A stretch of DNA of 64,000 bases from CAMDPA01 sp965223035 (lineage in GTDB: Bacteria > Pseudomonadota > Alphaproteobacteria > Rhizobiales > Hyphomicrobiaceae): assembly GCA_965223035.1 (NCBI GenBank), contig OZ244980.1, positions 5,642,001-5,706,000 on the forward strand. The letters are read 5' to 3'. The notes below the pieces were generated by a model. It had not been told where the DNA came from. It did not search any database and saw nothing but the letters and a program-made list of their open reading frames with translations. A program made the position numbers and the translations under genes. This document shows positions 26,302-35,127 of the stretch, in pieces. Each line of letters opens with the position of its first letter. Within the stretch, counting starts at the first letter, position 1.

Positions 26302-26527
26302 TCGCCTACTCCTATGCTTCAAATGCGCTTCGCCTTGGGCGTTGAACTTCACTTGCTCACTGATCTCTCTGCCAGCCATGGTGTCTGGCACCGTGTTATT
26401 GTTGGGCAGCGGACAGCGACCGCCCGCGGAACCTGCTGGCCCGGCTGACCAATTTTACCTCCCTATCTGCAACAGGCCTGTGCCGATGTCCCGTTGACCA
26501 ATTAGATGCCGATTGATGATACCCACC
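26302..26527. other. Intergenic inside the importer cluster
   Basis: There is a 226-bp gap between the first hydrolase gene and the solute-binding gene. No hairpin terminator with a T run was seen; an internal promoter is possible. Confidence 0.3.
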
Positions 26528-27838
26528 TCAACCATTGAGATAAAACCCCTGTTCGATCGCAGCGCAGACGAGGTCGACCGCAGGCGGTACAAGACCCATT
26601 GGAAGACCTTGTTCTGGACGCCAGTAGGAGTGAATGCCGGTTTCGAATTGAACGATGCGCACCGATGGTGCCGGCTTAAGCGCCGCCAGCATCGGCTGCA
26701 TGACGCCGTGGTACTTCTCCGGCGTATGATCCCGGCTGAATTTGTTTATTATGTATAGCAGCGGCGGAACCGGCTTCACCCCCTCACCACTCAACGGTCG
26801 GCCGAGCCCGATATAGTATTGAACAAGCTCATCGGTTTCGGCCCTGGTCATCCCCATCCGCTGTGCGGTGACGGTCGCCGCTTGCGTGAGAGCCGGCACG
26901 GAATGAATGTGCAAATAGTACTCCGCCTTGAATTGAGGGAACCGTTTCACATTATCCCACAACTCAAAGATCTCCTCCATCACCCAGGGCAGTCGCATGA
27001 GGGGTTGACCGCCCTCTTGGAGAAAAAGCTCGGCACCGCGATAGCGGGCGAGCTCCCGCCAGTTTCGCACCAATAGATCGTTAAACGGATTGGGCCAATC
27101 ATGGCCCGTCATTTTGTGAAAAATGTAGGCGAACGTCGAGTTTTCAATTCCGGCCAGGCCGACAATGTTCTCCACCCTTTGTAGGATCATGTGGGAAAAT
27201 GGCCCGCCGGTGGAATGACCGTGCGTGTAGACACTATAGTCGGCGACCGGAAAATGCCGACGGCACAAATCCTTCATCGCGGCTTCAAACGCCAAGGGCC
27301 ATGCCGCCATCCGATAATAGAAAATCGTCCCTGGCTTGGCGCGCGCGAAGGTACGGGTGCCGTAGATGTCGCGGTAACTGGCCTCCTCAATGATGTCATA
27401 GTCGTCGCGCTCGATGAACTCACCGTCCAACCAAATTGGCGTACGCAAGCTGCCGTCGGCGAGCACCGTGTCAGCGGGCCAATCGCGCGACGCGTCGGGA
27501 AGATAGAGGCGGCCCGGAAATGTCAGATTGACCACCTTAAAGCCCCTTTTGCGCGCCAAGCAGCGGGCGTAGGGCTCGATTGAGCGCCAGTCGCTGGCGC
27601 CGCCGTGGGTCATCAATACGCCCGAGCGTCGACCATCGGCGGAAATGTGCGCGTCGCTTGCGTGAACCGGCTCGTAGATCATCGCGCCGATGTCCCAGTC
27701 CATGTCCGCGACGCGCAACCTGAACAGATCCTTGTATTGCCTGACCTCGATATCCGGTTCCGCCATCACGCGCTCGGAAATCGCGAGCAATTCCGGCCTC
27801 GAAAAGCGCTTCGGCGGCACCCAACAGGCTCCGGTCAT
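26528..27838 (-). CDS. Alpha/beta-hydrolase, module type A, copy 1
   Basis: The product is 436 residues with no well-known name. VLMTHGGASDWRS (about residue 95) matches an oxyanion-hole strand, YTHGHSTGGPFSHM (about residue 205) contains a G-H-S-T-G nucleophile elbow, and FETGIHSYWRPEQGL near the C-terminus offers a candidate catalytic His. It is paralogous over its whole length to the product at 28766-30073; shared blocks include FPGRLYLPDASRDWP, RMAAWPLAFEAAMK and NDLLVRNWRELARYRGAE. It has no signal peptide, so it is likely cytoplasmic. Placed between importer genes, it probably hydrolyses an imported ester, amide or lactone; this is inference. Confidence 0.7.
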   Translation of the reverse strand: MTGACWVPPKRFSRPELLAISERVMAEPDIEVRQYKDLFRLRVADMDWDIGAMIYEPVHASDAHISADGRRSGVLMTHGGASDWRSIEPYARCLARKRGFKVVNLTFPGRLYLPDASRDWPADTVLADGSLRTPIWLDGEFIERDDYDIIEEASYRDIYGTRTFARAKPGTIFYYRMAAWPLAFEAAMKDLCRRHFPVADYSVYTHGHSTGGPFSHMILQRVENIVGLAGIENSTFAYIFHKMTGHDWPNPFNDLLVRNWRELARYRGAELFLQEGGQPLMRLPWVMEEIFELWDNVKRFPQFKAEYYLHIHSVPALTQAATVTAQRMGMTRAETDELVQYYIGLGRPLSGEGVKPVPPLLYIINKFSRDHTPEKYHGVMQPMLAALKPAPSVRIVQFETGIHSYWRPEQGLPMGLVPPAVDLVCAAIEQGFYLNG

Positions 27839-27876
27839 GGCCTAATTTCCTTCCTGCCGGTCAGGTCGATGAAACG

Positions 27877-28752
27877 CTACAGCGCCTGAATGAAGCCGCG
27901 CAGCATTTCGTTGAAGATGTGTGGTTGCTCGCGAAACGCGTGGTGTCCGGCTCGGTTGATGATCTGAAACTGTGCACGTCTTTCGCGACCAGCGATCAGC
28001 TCGAACAGCGCGTATCCTTGCTCGATGGGGGCCGTCGGGTCGTTCATTCCCCAGATGATCTGCGTTGGTCTTTGCATTCCGCGGTCACGAAGCCAGGCGA
28101 ACATCTGGCTTTTGTCCTTCGCCAGGCCCGGCAGGAAACGTCTGGTCTTCAGGCCCTCCTGCTCCATTTTGCGCACCGATTCCTGGTATTTGGGCAGCGC
28201 CGCCACCTCCATCGCTGCATCGAGAAAGGCGTCGGTGATGTGGTGCGGGCTATAGGCATAGTGCTCGTACACCCATTTCTGGCATTCGCGGCTGAGATGC
28301 GGCCGCGGCGCGCCGGCGTGCACGATATCGTTGCGGCCACGTCCTGGAGCGCAGGTATTGCTGTCGATGATGGTGCACGATGCGACCAGCTCCGGTTCCT
28401 CGAGCGTTAGCCGGCACACCAGATAGCCACCGCGCGAATGTCCCGCCAGATGCGCCGCGGACAATTGCTTGGCGCGCAAGAAGGCCTTGGCATGCTGGAC
28501 CGCGGCGTTCATGGTATAATCGTCATTCTTGGGATTATCCGTGTAGCCCTGGCCAAGCTTGTCGAAGGCGATGACGCGAAAATGCTGGGATAGCCGATCG
28601 AAGTTCTGATCCCAGGTCATGGCGCTTGACGCCGCCTCCGGCGAGCCGAAATTCCCGCCATAGACCAGCACCAACGGCGACCCTGCGCCCTGCTCGAAGT
28701 AGCGCGTGCGGATGCCGTCCACGTCAATCCATCTCGCCTCATTCATCGGCAT
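27877..28752 (-). CDS. Alpha/beta-hydrolase, module type B (MhpC-like), copy 1
   Basis: This 291-residue protein has the canonical fold: LVLVYGGNFGSPEAA (about residue 30), FDKLGQGYTDNP (about 65), nucleophile elbow AGHSRGGYLV (Ser near residue 100), Asp in IWGMNDPTAP (about 235) and His in NRAGHHAFREQP (about 268). It resembles the meta-cleavage-product hydrolase (MhpC/BphD) branch. The ATG at 28752 follows GGAGAACCCTGAC. It lies 13 bp after the upstream hydrolase gene and 38 bp before the next, within the importer operon. It is the partner of a type A hydrolase in a duplicated pair. Confidence 0.8.
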   Translation of the reverse strand: MPMNEARWIDVDGIRTRYFEQGAGSPLVLVYGGNFGSPEAASSAMTWDQNFDRLSQHFRVIAFDKLGQGYTDNPKNDDYTMNAAVQHAKAFLRAKQLSAAHLAGHSRGGYLVCRLTLEEPELVASCTIIDSNTCAPGRGRNDIVHAGAPRPHLSRECQKWVYEHYAYSPHHITDAFLDAAMEVAALPKYQESVRKMEQEGLKTRRFLPGLAKDKSQMFAWLRDRGMQRPTQIIWGMNDPTAPIEQGYALFELIAGRERRAQFQIINRAGHHAFREQPHIFNEMLRGFIQAL

Positions 28753-28765
28753 GTCAGGGTTCTCC

Positions 28766-30073
28766 CTAAAGCAGGAAATATCCGCCTGAGATCGCACGGT
28801 CCCAAAGCTGGACAACGGCCGGCAGCGTGCCATTCGGCAGCCCATCCTCAGCCGCCCAATAGGAATGAATTCCAGTGCCGAATTGCACCACACGGATCTT
28901 TGGCGCGGGGTCCATGGCCCGGTAGGCTGGAACGACGATGTCGCGATATTTTTCGACGGTGTGATCTCGGCTGTAAGCTGTTATCCCGAGCAGCAATGGC
29001 GGAACGGGCTTCACGCCGGGACCCGACAGTTCCCGGCCCAACCCGATATAATGCGCTACCAGCGCCGCTGTTTCTTGAGGCCCCAATTTCAACCGCTCGG
29101 CGGTCGAGCGCGCCGCCGCTTCCAGCGCGTGCCCAGCCGCATAGTGCACGATATATTCGGCCTTGAACTGCGGAAACCGGGTGGAGCGGCCCCATTCCTC
29201 GAACACGTCCTCCATCAAGGCGGGTAGCCTCAATAACGCCTCCGGCCCCTCGCTCTTCAATGCCTCCGCGCCACGGTAGCGAGCAATCTCCCGCCAATTG
29301 CGGATCAATAGGTCGTTGAACGGCCCGGTCCATTCGATCCCGGCCATGCGCTGATAAATGTAGCCGAAAGGCGAATTCTCCACGCCGATCAGGCCGACGA
29401 TATTGTCGACACGCTGAGTCAGCATGTTAACGAACGGCCCGCCGGTGGAATGACCGTGCACGTAAATTGAATATTCGCCTAGCGGAAAATACTGCCGACA
29501 CACCTGCTTCATGGCCGCTTCGAAAGCGAGTGGCCAAGCGGCCATCCGAGCATAAAAATTGGTCCCCCGCCTGGCGCGCGCATTGGGCCTGATGCCATGG
29601 CGGGCGCGTAGGCTATCATCGTAGATGACGTCGTACTCGTCGTCCGCAATCGGTTCGTCGTGCTTCCAGATCGGCGTACGAACCTTACCATCCGGCCGGA
29701 TAGTATCGCCCGGCCAGTCGCGCGACGGATCGGGCAGGTAGAGCCGACCGGGATAGGTCATGCTGGCAATGCGATAGCCAAGCTTGGCGGTCAGCAGCCT
29801 CGCCAACGGCTCCATCGAGCGCCAATCGCTGGCACCGCCGTGCGTCAAAAACACCCCGACCTTCCGCCCGTCGGCGCCGCATGGGATCTGCCCCTGATCG
29901 CGCGGCTCGTAGAGCATGACGCCGACGTCCCAATCCATGTCGGCGATCGTCATGCGAACAACAGTTTCGGTCTCCTTGACGGCGAAATCGCGCGCGGCCA
30001 AAAGCTGCTGCGATGCGGCGACGATCTGATCGCGCTCGATGCGTTCCGGCGGTTGGTACGGCGCGCGTACCAT
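28766..30073 (-). CDS. Alpha/beta-hydrolase, module type A, copy 2
   Basis: At 435 residues it is the second copy of the type A protein. It keeps THGGASDWRSMEP (about residue 95), YVHGHSTGGPFVNM (nucleophile Ser about 208) and GTGIHSYWAAEDGLP near the C-terminus. The pair differs mostly in surface segments such as residues 65-80 and 320-350, suggesting divergence in substrate range. The ATG at 30073 overlaps the stop of the preceding type B gene (TGATG), evidence for translational coupling; a TTG one codon earlier is the only alternative nearby. Confidence 0.72.
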   Translation of the reverse strand: MVRAPYQPPERIERDQIVAASQQLLAARDFAVKETETVVRMTIADMDWDVGVMLYEPRDQGQIPCGADGRKVGVFLTHGGASDWRSMEPLARLLTAKLGYRIASMTYPGRLYLPDPSRDWPGDTIRPDGKVRTPIWKHDEPIADDEYDVIYDDSLRARHGIRPNARARRGTNFYARMAAWPLAFEAAMKQVCRQYFPLGEYSIYVHGHSTGGPFVNMLTQRVDNIVGLIGVENSPFGYIYQRMAGIEWTGPFNDLLIRNWREIARYRGAEALKSEGPEALLRLPALMEDVFEEWGRSTRFPQFKAEYIVHYAAGHALEAAARSTAERLKLGPQETAALVAHYIGLGRELSGPGVKPVPPLLLGITAYSRDHTVEKYRDIVVPAYRAMDPAPKIRVVQFGTGIHSYWAAEDGLPNGTLPAVVQLWDRAISGGYFLL

Positions 30074-30951
30074 CAATTCAAACTCCTGATAAAGCCGTTG
30101 ACGATCTCGTTGAAGCGCTCCGGATGCTCCCGGAACGGAAAATGGCCGGCTTCATTGATAATGTTGAAATAGGCCTGGCGCTCGCGGGCCGCGATCAACT
30201 CGAACAGTTTAATCCCCAGCGACAGTGGCGCGGTCGGGTCGTTGAAGCCCCAAACGATTTGGGTCGGGCGCTTCATGCCGCAATCTTGGATCCAACGCAG
30301 CGTTTCAGCCTTCTGCCGGGCCAGCTCGGGCAGAAACAGCCGCCCCTTCAACCCCTCGGTCTCCATCTTTTCGACCGCTTCAAGCGTCTTCGGCAATTGA
30401 CCGACCTCAACCACCGCGTCGAGCCAGCTGGTCGTGATGTGATCTGGTTTGTAGGAATAGGTCTCATAGGTCCAGCGCTGGCACTCACGACTGAGCGGTG
30501 CTCCAGGCGGTTGGGCGTGGACGATCTCCGTCAGACTGACGCCAGGGCCCAAGGTCCCACTGTCAACGATCGTGCACGATCGCACCAGCTCGGGAAATTC
30601 CAAGGTCAGCCGCGTGACCAGATAGCCGCCGCGGGAATGACCGACCAAATGCACGTTTTGCAGCCCTAACCGCGCCATGAAGCCGGCCGCATGGTGCACG
30701 ACCGCACGCATCGTGTAATCGTCGTTGTGAGGGTTGGCGGTGTGCCCTTGTCCCAGCTTGTCCGGAGCGACGACGTGATAGGATTTGGCCAGGCCGTCGA
30801 AGTTCAGCTCCCAGACCACGGCGCAATTGGAGCCATCCTTTGAGCCGAAATTGCCGCCGAACAACAAAACCACCGTTTCCCCCTGCCCGGCCTCGAAATA
30901 CCTGGTCGCTACCCCGTCGACGTCAACCCATTTCGGATCATTCATTGGCAT
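30073..30951 (-). CDS. Alpha/beta-hydrolase, module type B (MhpC-like), copy 2
   Basis: This 292-residue protein is paralogous to the product at 27877-28752. Shared features are PKWVDVDGVATRYFEAGQG at the N-terminus, LLFGGNFGSKDGS, LVGHSRGGYLVTRLTLE (nucleophile near residue 103), WGFNDPTAPLSLG and NEAGHFPFREHPERFNE carrying the likely catalytic His. The start is the first of two ATGs in MPMNDPKW, exactly as in copy 1 (MPMNEARW). It is the first hydrolase of the operon, 76 bp after the ATPase gene, and coupled to the following type A gene. Confidence 0.8.
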   Translation of the reverse strand: MPMNDPKWVDVDGVATRYFEAGQGETVVLLFGGNFGSKDGSNCAVVWELNFDGLAKSYHVVAPDKLGQGHTANPHNDDYTMRAVVHHAAGFMARLGLQNVHLVGHSRGGYLVTRLTLEFPELVRSCTIVDSGTLGPGVSLTEIVHAQPPGAPLSRECQRWTYETYSYKPDHITTSWLDAVVEVGQLPKTLEAVEKMETEGLKGRLFLPELARQKAETLRWIQDCGMKRPTQIVWGFNDPTAPLSLGIKLFELIAARERQAYFNIINEAGHFPFREHPERFNEIVNGFIRSLN

Positions 30952-31027
30952 GGCGGGCCTCCATTGAGATCTGCGACTTCTCTCAGCTCTATCGAGGTCT
31001 GCTCCGATCTGTAGCGGTCGCCTGTCG

Positions 31028-32014
31028 CTAGGGCTGACGTCCACCGGCTCCGAAAACATGGCACGCGACACGATGGCCGTCACCCAAAGTTTCTAGCCTC
31101 GGCACCACCTGCGCGCATATTTTTTCCGCATACGCGCATCTGGGATGAAAGCTGCAACCGGTCGGCGGGTTAATCGGGCTTGGCACGTCACCCTGCAAGA
31201 CCACCCGTCGGCGCTTTTTTTTCGCTTCCGGGTCAGGCACCGGCACCGCGGATAACAACGCCTTGGTATAGGGGTGCTTGCAGTCCGCGTAGATGGTCTC
31301 GGCTCGGCCGACCTCCACCACCTTGCCCAAATACATGATGGCAACGCGATGGCTCACGTGCTCCACCACGCGCAGATCATGCGAGATGAAGATATAGGTT
31401 AGGTTGAATTCACTCTGGAGCTCTTCCAACAGGTTGAGAATCTGCGCCTGGATCGAAACGTCCAAGGCCGAGACCGGCTCGTCGGCGATGATCAGGCGGG
31501 GCTGAAACACCAGTGCTCTGGCGACACCAACTCTTTGCCGTTGGCCGCCGCTGAATTCGTGCGGGTACCGGTGGTAATGGTCCTCGCGCAGCCCTACGCG
31601 GGCGAGAATTTCCATCACGATCTCGCGTCGCCGCCGGCCTGACGCCAAGCCATGGATCTGCAGCCCCTCGCCGACGATCTCGCCGACCCGCATGCGCGGG
31701 TTCAACGATGCGTACGGATCTTGAAAGATGATCTGCATACGCCGACGCGTTTCCCGCATCTCGCCCGGCCCCAGCGGCAGGATATCCCGGCCTTCGAACA
31801 CGATCCGACCTTCGGTCGGTTCGATCAGGCGCAAAACGCTGCGTCCCAACGTCGTCTTACCGCAGCCCGACTCGCCGACCAGACCGAGCGTCTCACCATC
31901 GTTGACGTCCAACGATACGCCGTCCACCGCTTTCACTTGGCCGAGATTTCGTCCAAGGAACGACGACTTGATCGGGAAGTGCGTCTTCAGATCGTTGATC
32001 TGCAAAAGTGTCAT
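31028..32014 (-). CDS. Peptide-type ABC transporter ATPase (DppF/OppF-like)
   Basis: The 328-residue ATPase shows Walker A GESGCGKTTLGRSVLRL (about 50), Q-loop FQDPYASLNPRMRVGE, signature FSGGQRQRVGVARALV (about 155), Walker B LIIADEPVSALDVS and the switch His in FISHDLRVVEH. The C-terminal oligopeptide extension has CSFHPRCAYAEKICAQ, part of the Fe-S-like Cys cluster seen in this subfamily. The ATG at 32014 is preferred over a GTG at 32023. It energises uptake together with the DppD-like subunit. Confidence 0.95.
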   Translation of the reverse strand: MTLLQINDLKTHFPIKSSFLGRNLGQVKAVDGVSLDVNDGETLGLVGESGCGKTTLGRSVLRLIEPTEGRIVFEGRDILPLGPGEMRETRRRMQIIFQDPYASLNPRMRVGEIVGEGLQIHGLASGRRRREIVMEILARVGLREDHYHRYPHEFSGGQRQRVGVARALVFQPRLIIADEPVSALDVSIQAQILNLLEELQSEFNLTYIFISHDLRVVEHVSHRVAIMYLGKVVEVGRAETIYADCKHPYTKALLSAVPVPDPEAKKKRRRVVLQGDVPSPINPPTGCSFHPRCAYAEKICAQVVPRLETLGDGHRVACHVFGAGGRQP

Positions 32015-32061
32015 CAATTGCACTCAATGCCATTCTTTTGTCAGCGGCGGCATGCCATCGG

Positions 32062-33030
32062 TCAAGCCAGAAAACACGAGACCCAATGGCCGGGCTCCAC
32101 CTCGCGCAGCTCGGGTTCCGCGTCATTGCAGCTTGGTTCGGCACGTTGACATCGATCGCTAAAGCGACAGCCGGCGGGTAGATTGAGCGGACTGGGTACG
32201 ATCCCCGGAATCGCATCCAACCTGCGCTTGGTGCCCTTGTAGCCCGGTATCGATTTCAGCAAGCCCAGCGTATAGGGATGCAGCGGACGCGAGAAAATCA
32301 GCTCCGGTCCGGCGCGCTCGACGATCTTGCCGGCATACATGATGGCGACATCGTCGGCTTGCTCCGCCACCACACCGAGATCGTGCGTGATCAAAAGCAA
32401 GGCCATGCCAAGCTCGCTTTGCAGCTCCCCGATCAAGTCGAGGATCTGCGCCTGGATGGTGACGTCGAGGGCCGTGGTTGGCTCATCGGCGATCAGTAGG
32501 CTGGGATTGCAGGATAACGCCATGGCGATCATCACGCGCTGGCGCATTCCGCCGCTGAGCTGGTGCGGGTATTCGTCGATGCGCAGCCCTGGCTCCGGGA
32601 TGTTGACCAGGCGCAGCATCTCGATGGCCTTGGCTCTGGCATCCTTGTTGGTGAGACCCTGGTGCAGCACGATCGATTCCTCAATCTGCGCACCGATGCT
32701 GAAGACGGGATTGAGCGATGTCATCGGCTCTTGAAAGATCATGGAGATCTCGTTGCCGCGGATGTTACGCATGCTCGATTCGTCGAGCGTCAGCAGATCC
32801 AGGCCGCGATACATGATTGCTCCGCCGACCACGCGGCCGGCCGACTTCGGGATCAGTCGCATGGTGGACAGCGCGGTGACGCTCTTGCCGCACCCCGACT
32901 CCCCCACCAGCCCCATCGTCTTGCCTTCCTCGATCGCGAAACTGACCCCATCAACCGCGCGCAACGCGCCATCGCTGGTGAAGAAAGACGTCTTGAGGTC
33001 ATCGATCTGAAGAAGCGTGCTCATCCCCAT
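32062..33030 (-). CDS. Peptide-type ABC transporter ATPase (DppD/OppD-like)
   Basis: The 322-residue ATPase carries Walker A GLVGESGCGKSVTALSTMRL (about 38-57), Q-loop MIFQEPMTSLNPVFSIG, signature QLSGGMRQRVMIAMAL (about 150), Walker B LLIADEPTTALDV and LLITHDLGVVAEQADD. The C-terminal CRFSDRCQRAEPSC cluster is typical of oligopeptide ATPases. It is the first gene of the cluster, transcribed away from the amidohydrolase gene. A second in-frame ATG at 33024 is an equally good start. Confidence 0.95.
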   Translation of the reverse strand: MGMSTLLQIDDLKTSFFTSDGALRAVDGVSFAIEEGKTMGLVGESGCGKSVTALSTMRLIPKSAGRVVGGAIMYRGLDLLTLDESSMRNIRGNEISMIFQEPMTSLNPVFSIGAQIEESIVLHQGLTNKDARAKAIEMLRLVNIPEPGLRIDEYPHQLSGGMRQRVMIAMALSCNPSLLIADEPTTALDVTIQAQILDLIGELQSELGMALLLITHDLGVVAEQADDVAIMYAGKIVERAGPELIFSRPLHPYTLGLLKSIPGYKGTKRRLDAIPGIVPSPLNLPAGCRFSDRCQRAEPSCNDAEPELREVEPGHWVSCFLA

Positions 33031-33330
33031 TCAGTCTACCAGAAACAGCCCTGACCGATGTCATGCTGAACGACGCGTCATGATTCGCTCGCAACAATTC
33101 ACACCAAATACCGTCGCTTGTCACCTGAAGCTCGACCACGGTCGATCCAGGTGGCTGGCCCCACCGCGCAGGGACGGCTTGTTGGTCCGCGCCAGATGGT
33201 GCAGCATCGTGCCGCTGCAAGCGTCTTGCACCATCTGCAAAGGCCTTCGCGCGCGCGACGTCGGTGCAGGAACATGAGGCCCGGTCGCGGCGATGCCGAC
33301 GGCACCGCTCCGTGAGGGGTTATCCAGATC
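33031..33330. promoter_or_regulatory. Divergent promoter region with perfect inverted repeat
   Basis: These 300 bp separate the importer operon from the divergent amidohydrolase. CAGATGGTGCA (33193-33203) and TGCACCATCTG (33227-33237) form a perfect 11-bp inverted repeat with a 23-bp spacer, suited either to a regulator operator or to an RNA hairpin in the amidohydrolase leader. No regulator gene is adjacent. Confidence 0.4.
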
Positions 33331-34992
33331 ATGCCCACATTCAGCACCAGCCCCGACCTGATCATCACCAATGCCACGGTATTGACCGCCGATCCGCGCA
33401 ACAGCCGGGCGGAGGCGATAGCCGTCCACAACCGACGCATCGTGGCGGTCGGCCGCGCCGACGACGTCGAGCCGCTAGGCGATGGTCGAACGCACGTGAT
33501 CGACATGAAAGGTCGCTGCGTGCTCCCGGGACTGACCGATCCGCACGTTCATTTTGCGGACGGCGGTGCCCATATGATGCATCGCATCGATTGTCGCGAT
33601 TTTTATTCCAACGTTAGATCGATCGATCAAATCACCGACAAAATCAGGGAACACGCGGCGACCTTGCCGCCCGGCGCTTGGATCATCGCCCACGGCAGTC
33701 CGATGCAGGACTTCCGCATGCCGGAGCGGCGCTTTCCCAATCGTCACGATCTCGATCCGGCGGCGCCTGAGCACCCCGTTGCCATCAATTTCGGCGCACA
33801 TATCACGATTGCGAATTCGCAGGCGCTCGACCTCGCCGGTATCCGATCCGGGACCGCCGCGCCCGCGGGTGGCGCCATCGAATTCGACGACGACGGTACA
33901 CCCACCGGCAAGCTGGTCGAACGTGCACAATATTTGGTTAGACGCATCATGCCGCAGCACGGCTATCAGGATATCAAGCAGGGCATTCAATTCGCTGCCG
34001 AGCGATGCCTGGCGCGTGGTATTACCAACATTCACGACATCGTTACCAACCCTGAGTCGATCCGGGCCTACCAGGAGCTGGCGCAGGAGGGGGAGCTGCC
34101 GATCAGGGTGAGCCTGCTGATCCGCGTCATCGAGGCCGCGATTGAAAAAGAAAGCCTGCTCAATCTGGGAATCAAGACCGGGTTCGGCGATGATTGGTTG
34201 CGCATCGGCGGGGTCAAGATGTCGATTGACGGCGGCATCACCGGGCACGTCGCAAAGTTCTACGAGCCCTATGTCGACGATCCTTGTCGCGAAGGCCTGA
34301 TCCGGATCGAGCAGGACGAACTGGACGAGACCGTCACAGCCTATCACGAAGCCGGGCACCGGGTGTGCATCCATGCCATCGGCGATGTCGCGATGGACAT
34401 GGCGTTGCGGTCGCTCGAATCGGCGCTGTCGAGGGCGCCGCGTGCCGATCACCGACACCGCGTCGAACATCTCGGCAACTGGCTCGTCAACGACGAGCGG
34501 CTGGCCATCATCAGGCGAACCGGAATTCTGCCCGTCCCCAACCTACCCTTCATGCATTACATCTGGGAATCGCTGCAGAGCTGCATCGGCGAGGAGCGGC
34601 TGGAGGGCAGCTTCAACATTCGGACGCTGCTGGAGAGCGGGCTGCACATCACCTCGGGCTCGGATGGACCGGCCTATTGGCCGTTGGACATCCTGCGCGA
34701 CTTGGGTACAGCAGTATCGCGGCACACGTGGACCGGCAAGACTGTCGGCCCGGATCAGGCCATCAGCGTCGATGAGGCGATCCGCATGTTCACGATCAAC
34801 GCCGCCTACAACGCCTTTGAGGAACGGATCAAGGGATCGATCGAGGCCGGCAAAATCGCCGACTTCGCGGTGTTGGCGGAGAACCCACACGACGTGCCCG
34901 CCGACAAGATCAAGGACATCCCGGTGGACCTCACGATCGTAAACGGTGACATCGCTTTTTTTCGCAAAGGCGCCGATCGGCTGTCCGCGTAA
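33331..34992 (+). CDS. YtcJ-like metal-dependent amidohydrolase
   Basis: This 553-residue protein is of the amidohydrolase 3 (YtcJ) family: an N-terminal beta-sandwich (DLIITNATVLTADPRN), the metal-binding DPHVHFADGG (about residue 70), a barrel His in CIHAIGDVAMDMALRSLE (about 345), RVEHLGNW (about 385), and the Asp-containing ITSGSDGPAYWPLD (about 445). Members cleave amide, carbamate or cyclic ureide bonds. It is divergent from the ABC importer operon, sharing its promoter region, and is therefore likely to process the same imported compound. The ATG at 33331 fits the family start. Confidence 0.85.
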   Translation: MPTFSTSPDLIITNATVLTADPRNSRAEAIAVHNRRIVAVGRADDVEPLGDGRTHVIDMKGRCVLPGLTDPHVHFADGGAHMMHRIDCRDFYSNVRSIDQITDKIREHAATLPPGAWIIAHGSPMQDFRMPERRFPNRHDLDPAAPEHPVAINFGAHITIANSQALDLAGIRSGTAAPAGGAIEFDDDGTPTGKLVERAQYLVRRIMPQHGYQDIKQGIQFAAERCLARGITNIHDIVTNPESIRAYQELAQEGELPIRVSLLIRVIEAAIEKESLLNLGIKTGFGDDWLRIGGVKMSIDGGITGHVAKFYEPYVDDPCREGLIRIEQDELDETVTAYHEAGHRVCIHAIGDVAMDMALRSLESALSRAPRADHRHRVEHLGNWLVNDERLAIIRRTGILPVPNLPFMHYIWESLQSCIGEERLEGSFNIRTLLESGLHITSGSDGPAYWPLDILRDLGTAVSRHTWTGKTVGPDQAISVDEAIRMFTINAAYNAFEERIKGSIEAGKIADFAVLAENPHDVPADKIKDIPVDLTIVNGDIAFFRKGADRLSA

Positions 34993-35127
34993 GCTCGGGT
35001 TGCAACTGCGTTGCTCGATCCAAAACCAACTGCGTGGCGATGCGCGCTGATTTCTCCGTGCCGTTGATGCGCGACAGACCGACCATCTCCCCGGCGTGGC
35101 GTGTCCAAGCCAGCGCCTGGATCGATG

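Noticed and set aside
33475..34470. 331-codon minus-strand frame
   Set aside because: Antisense shadow of the YtcJ-like amidohydrolase, whose motifs are complete on the plus strand.
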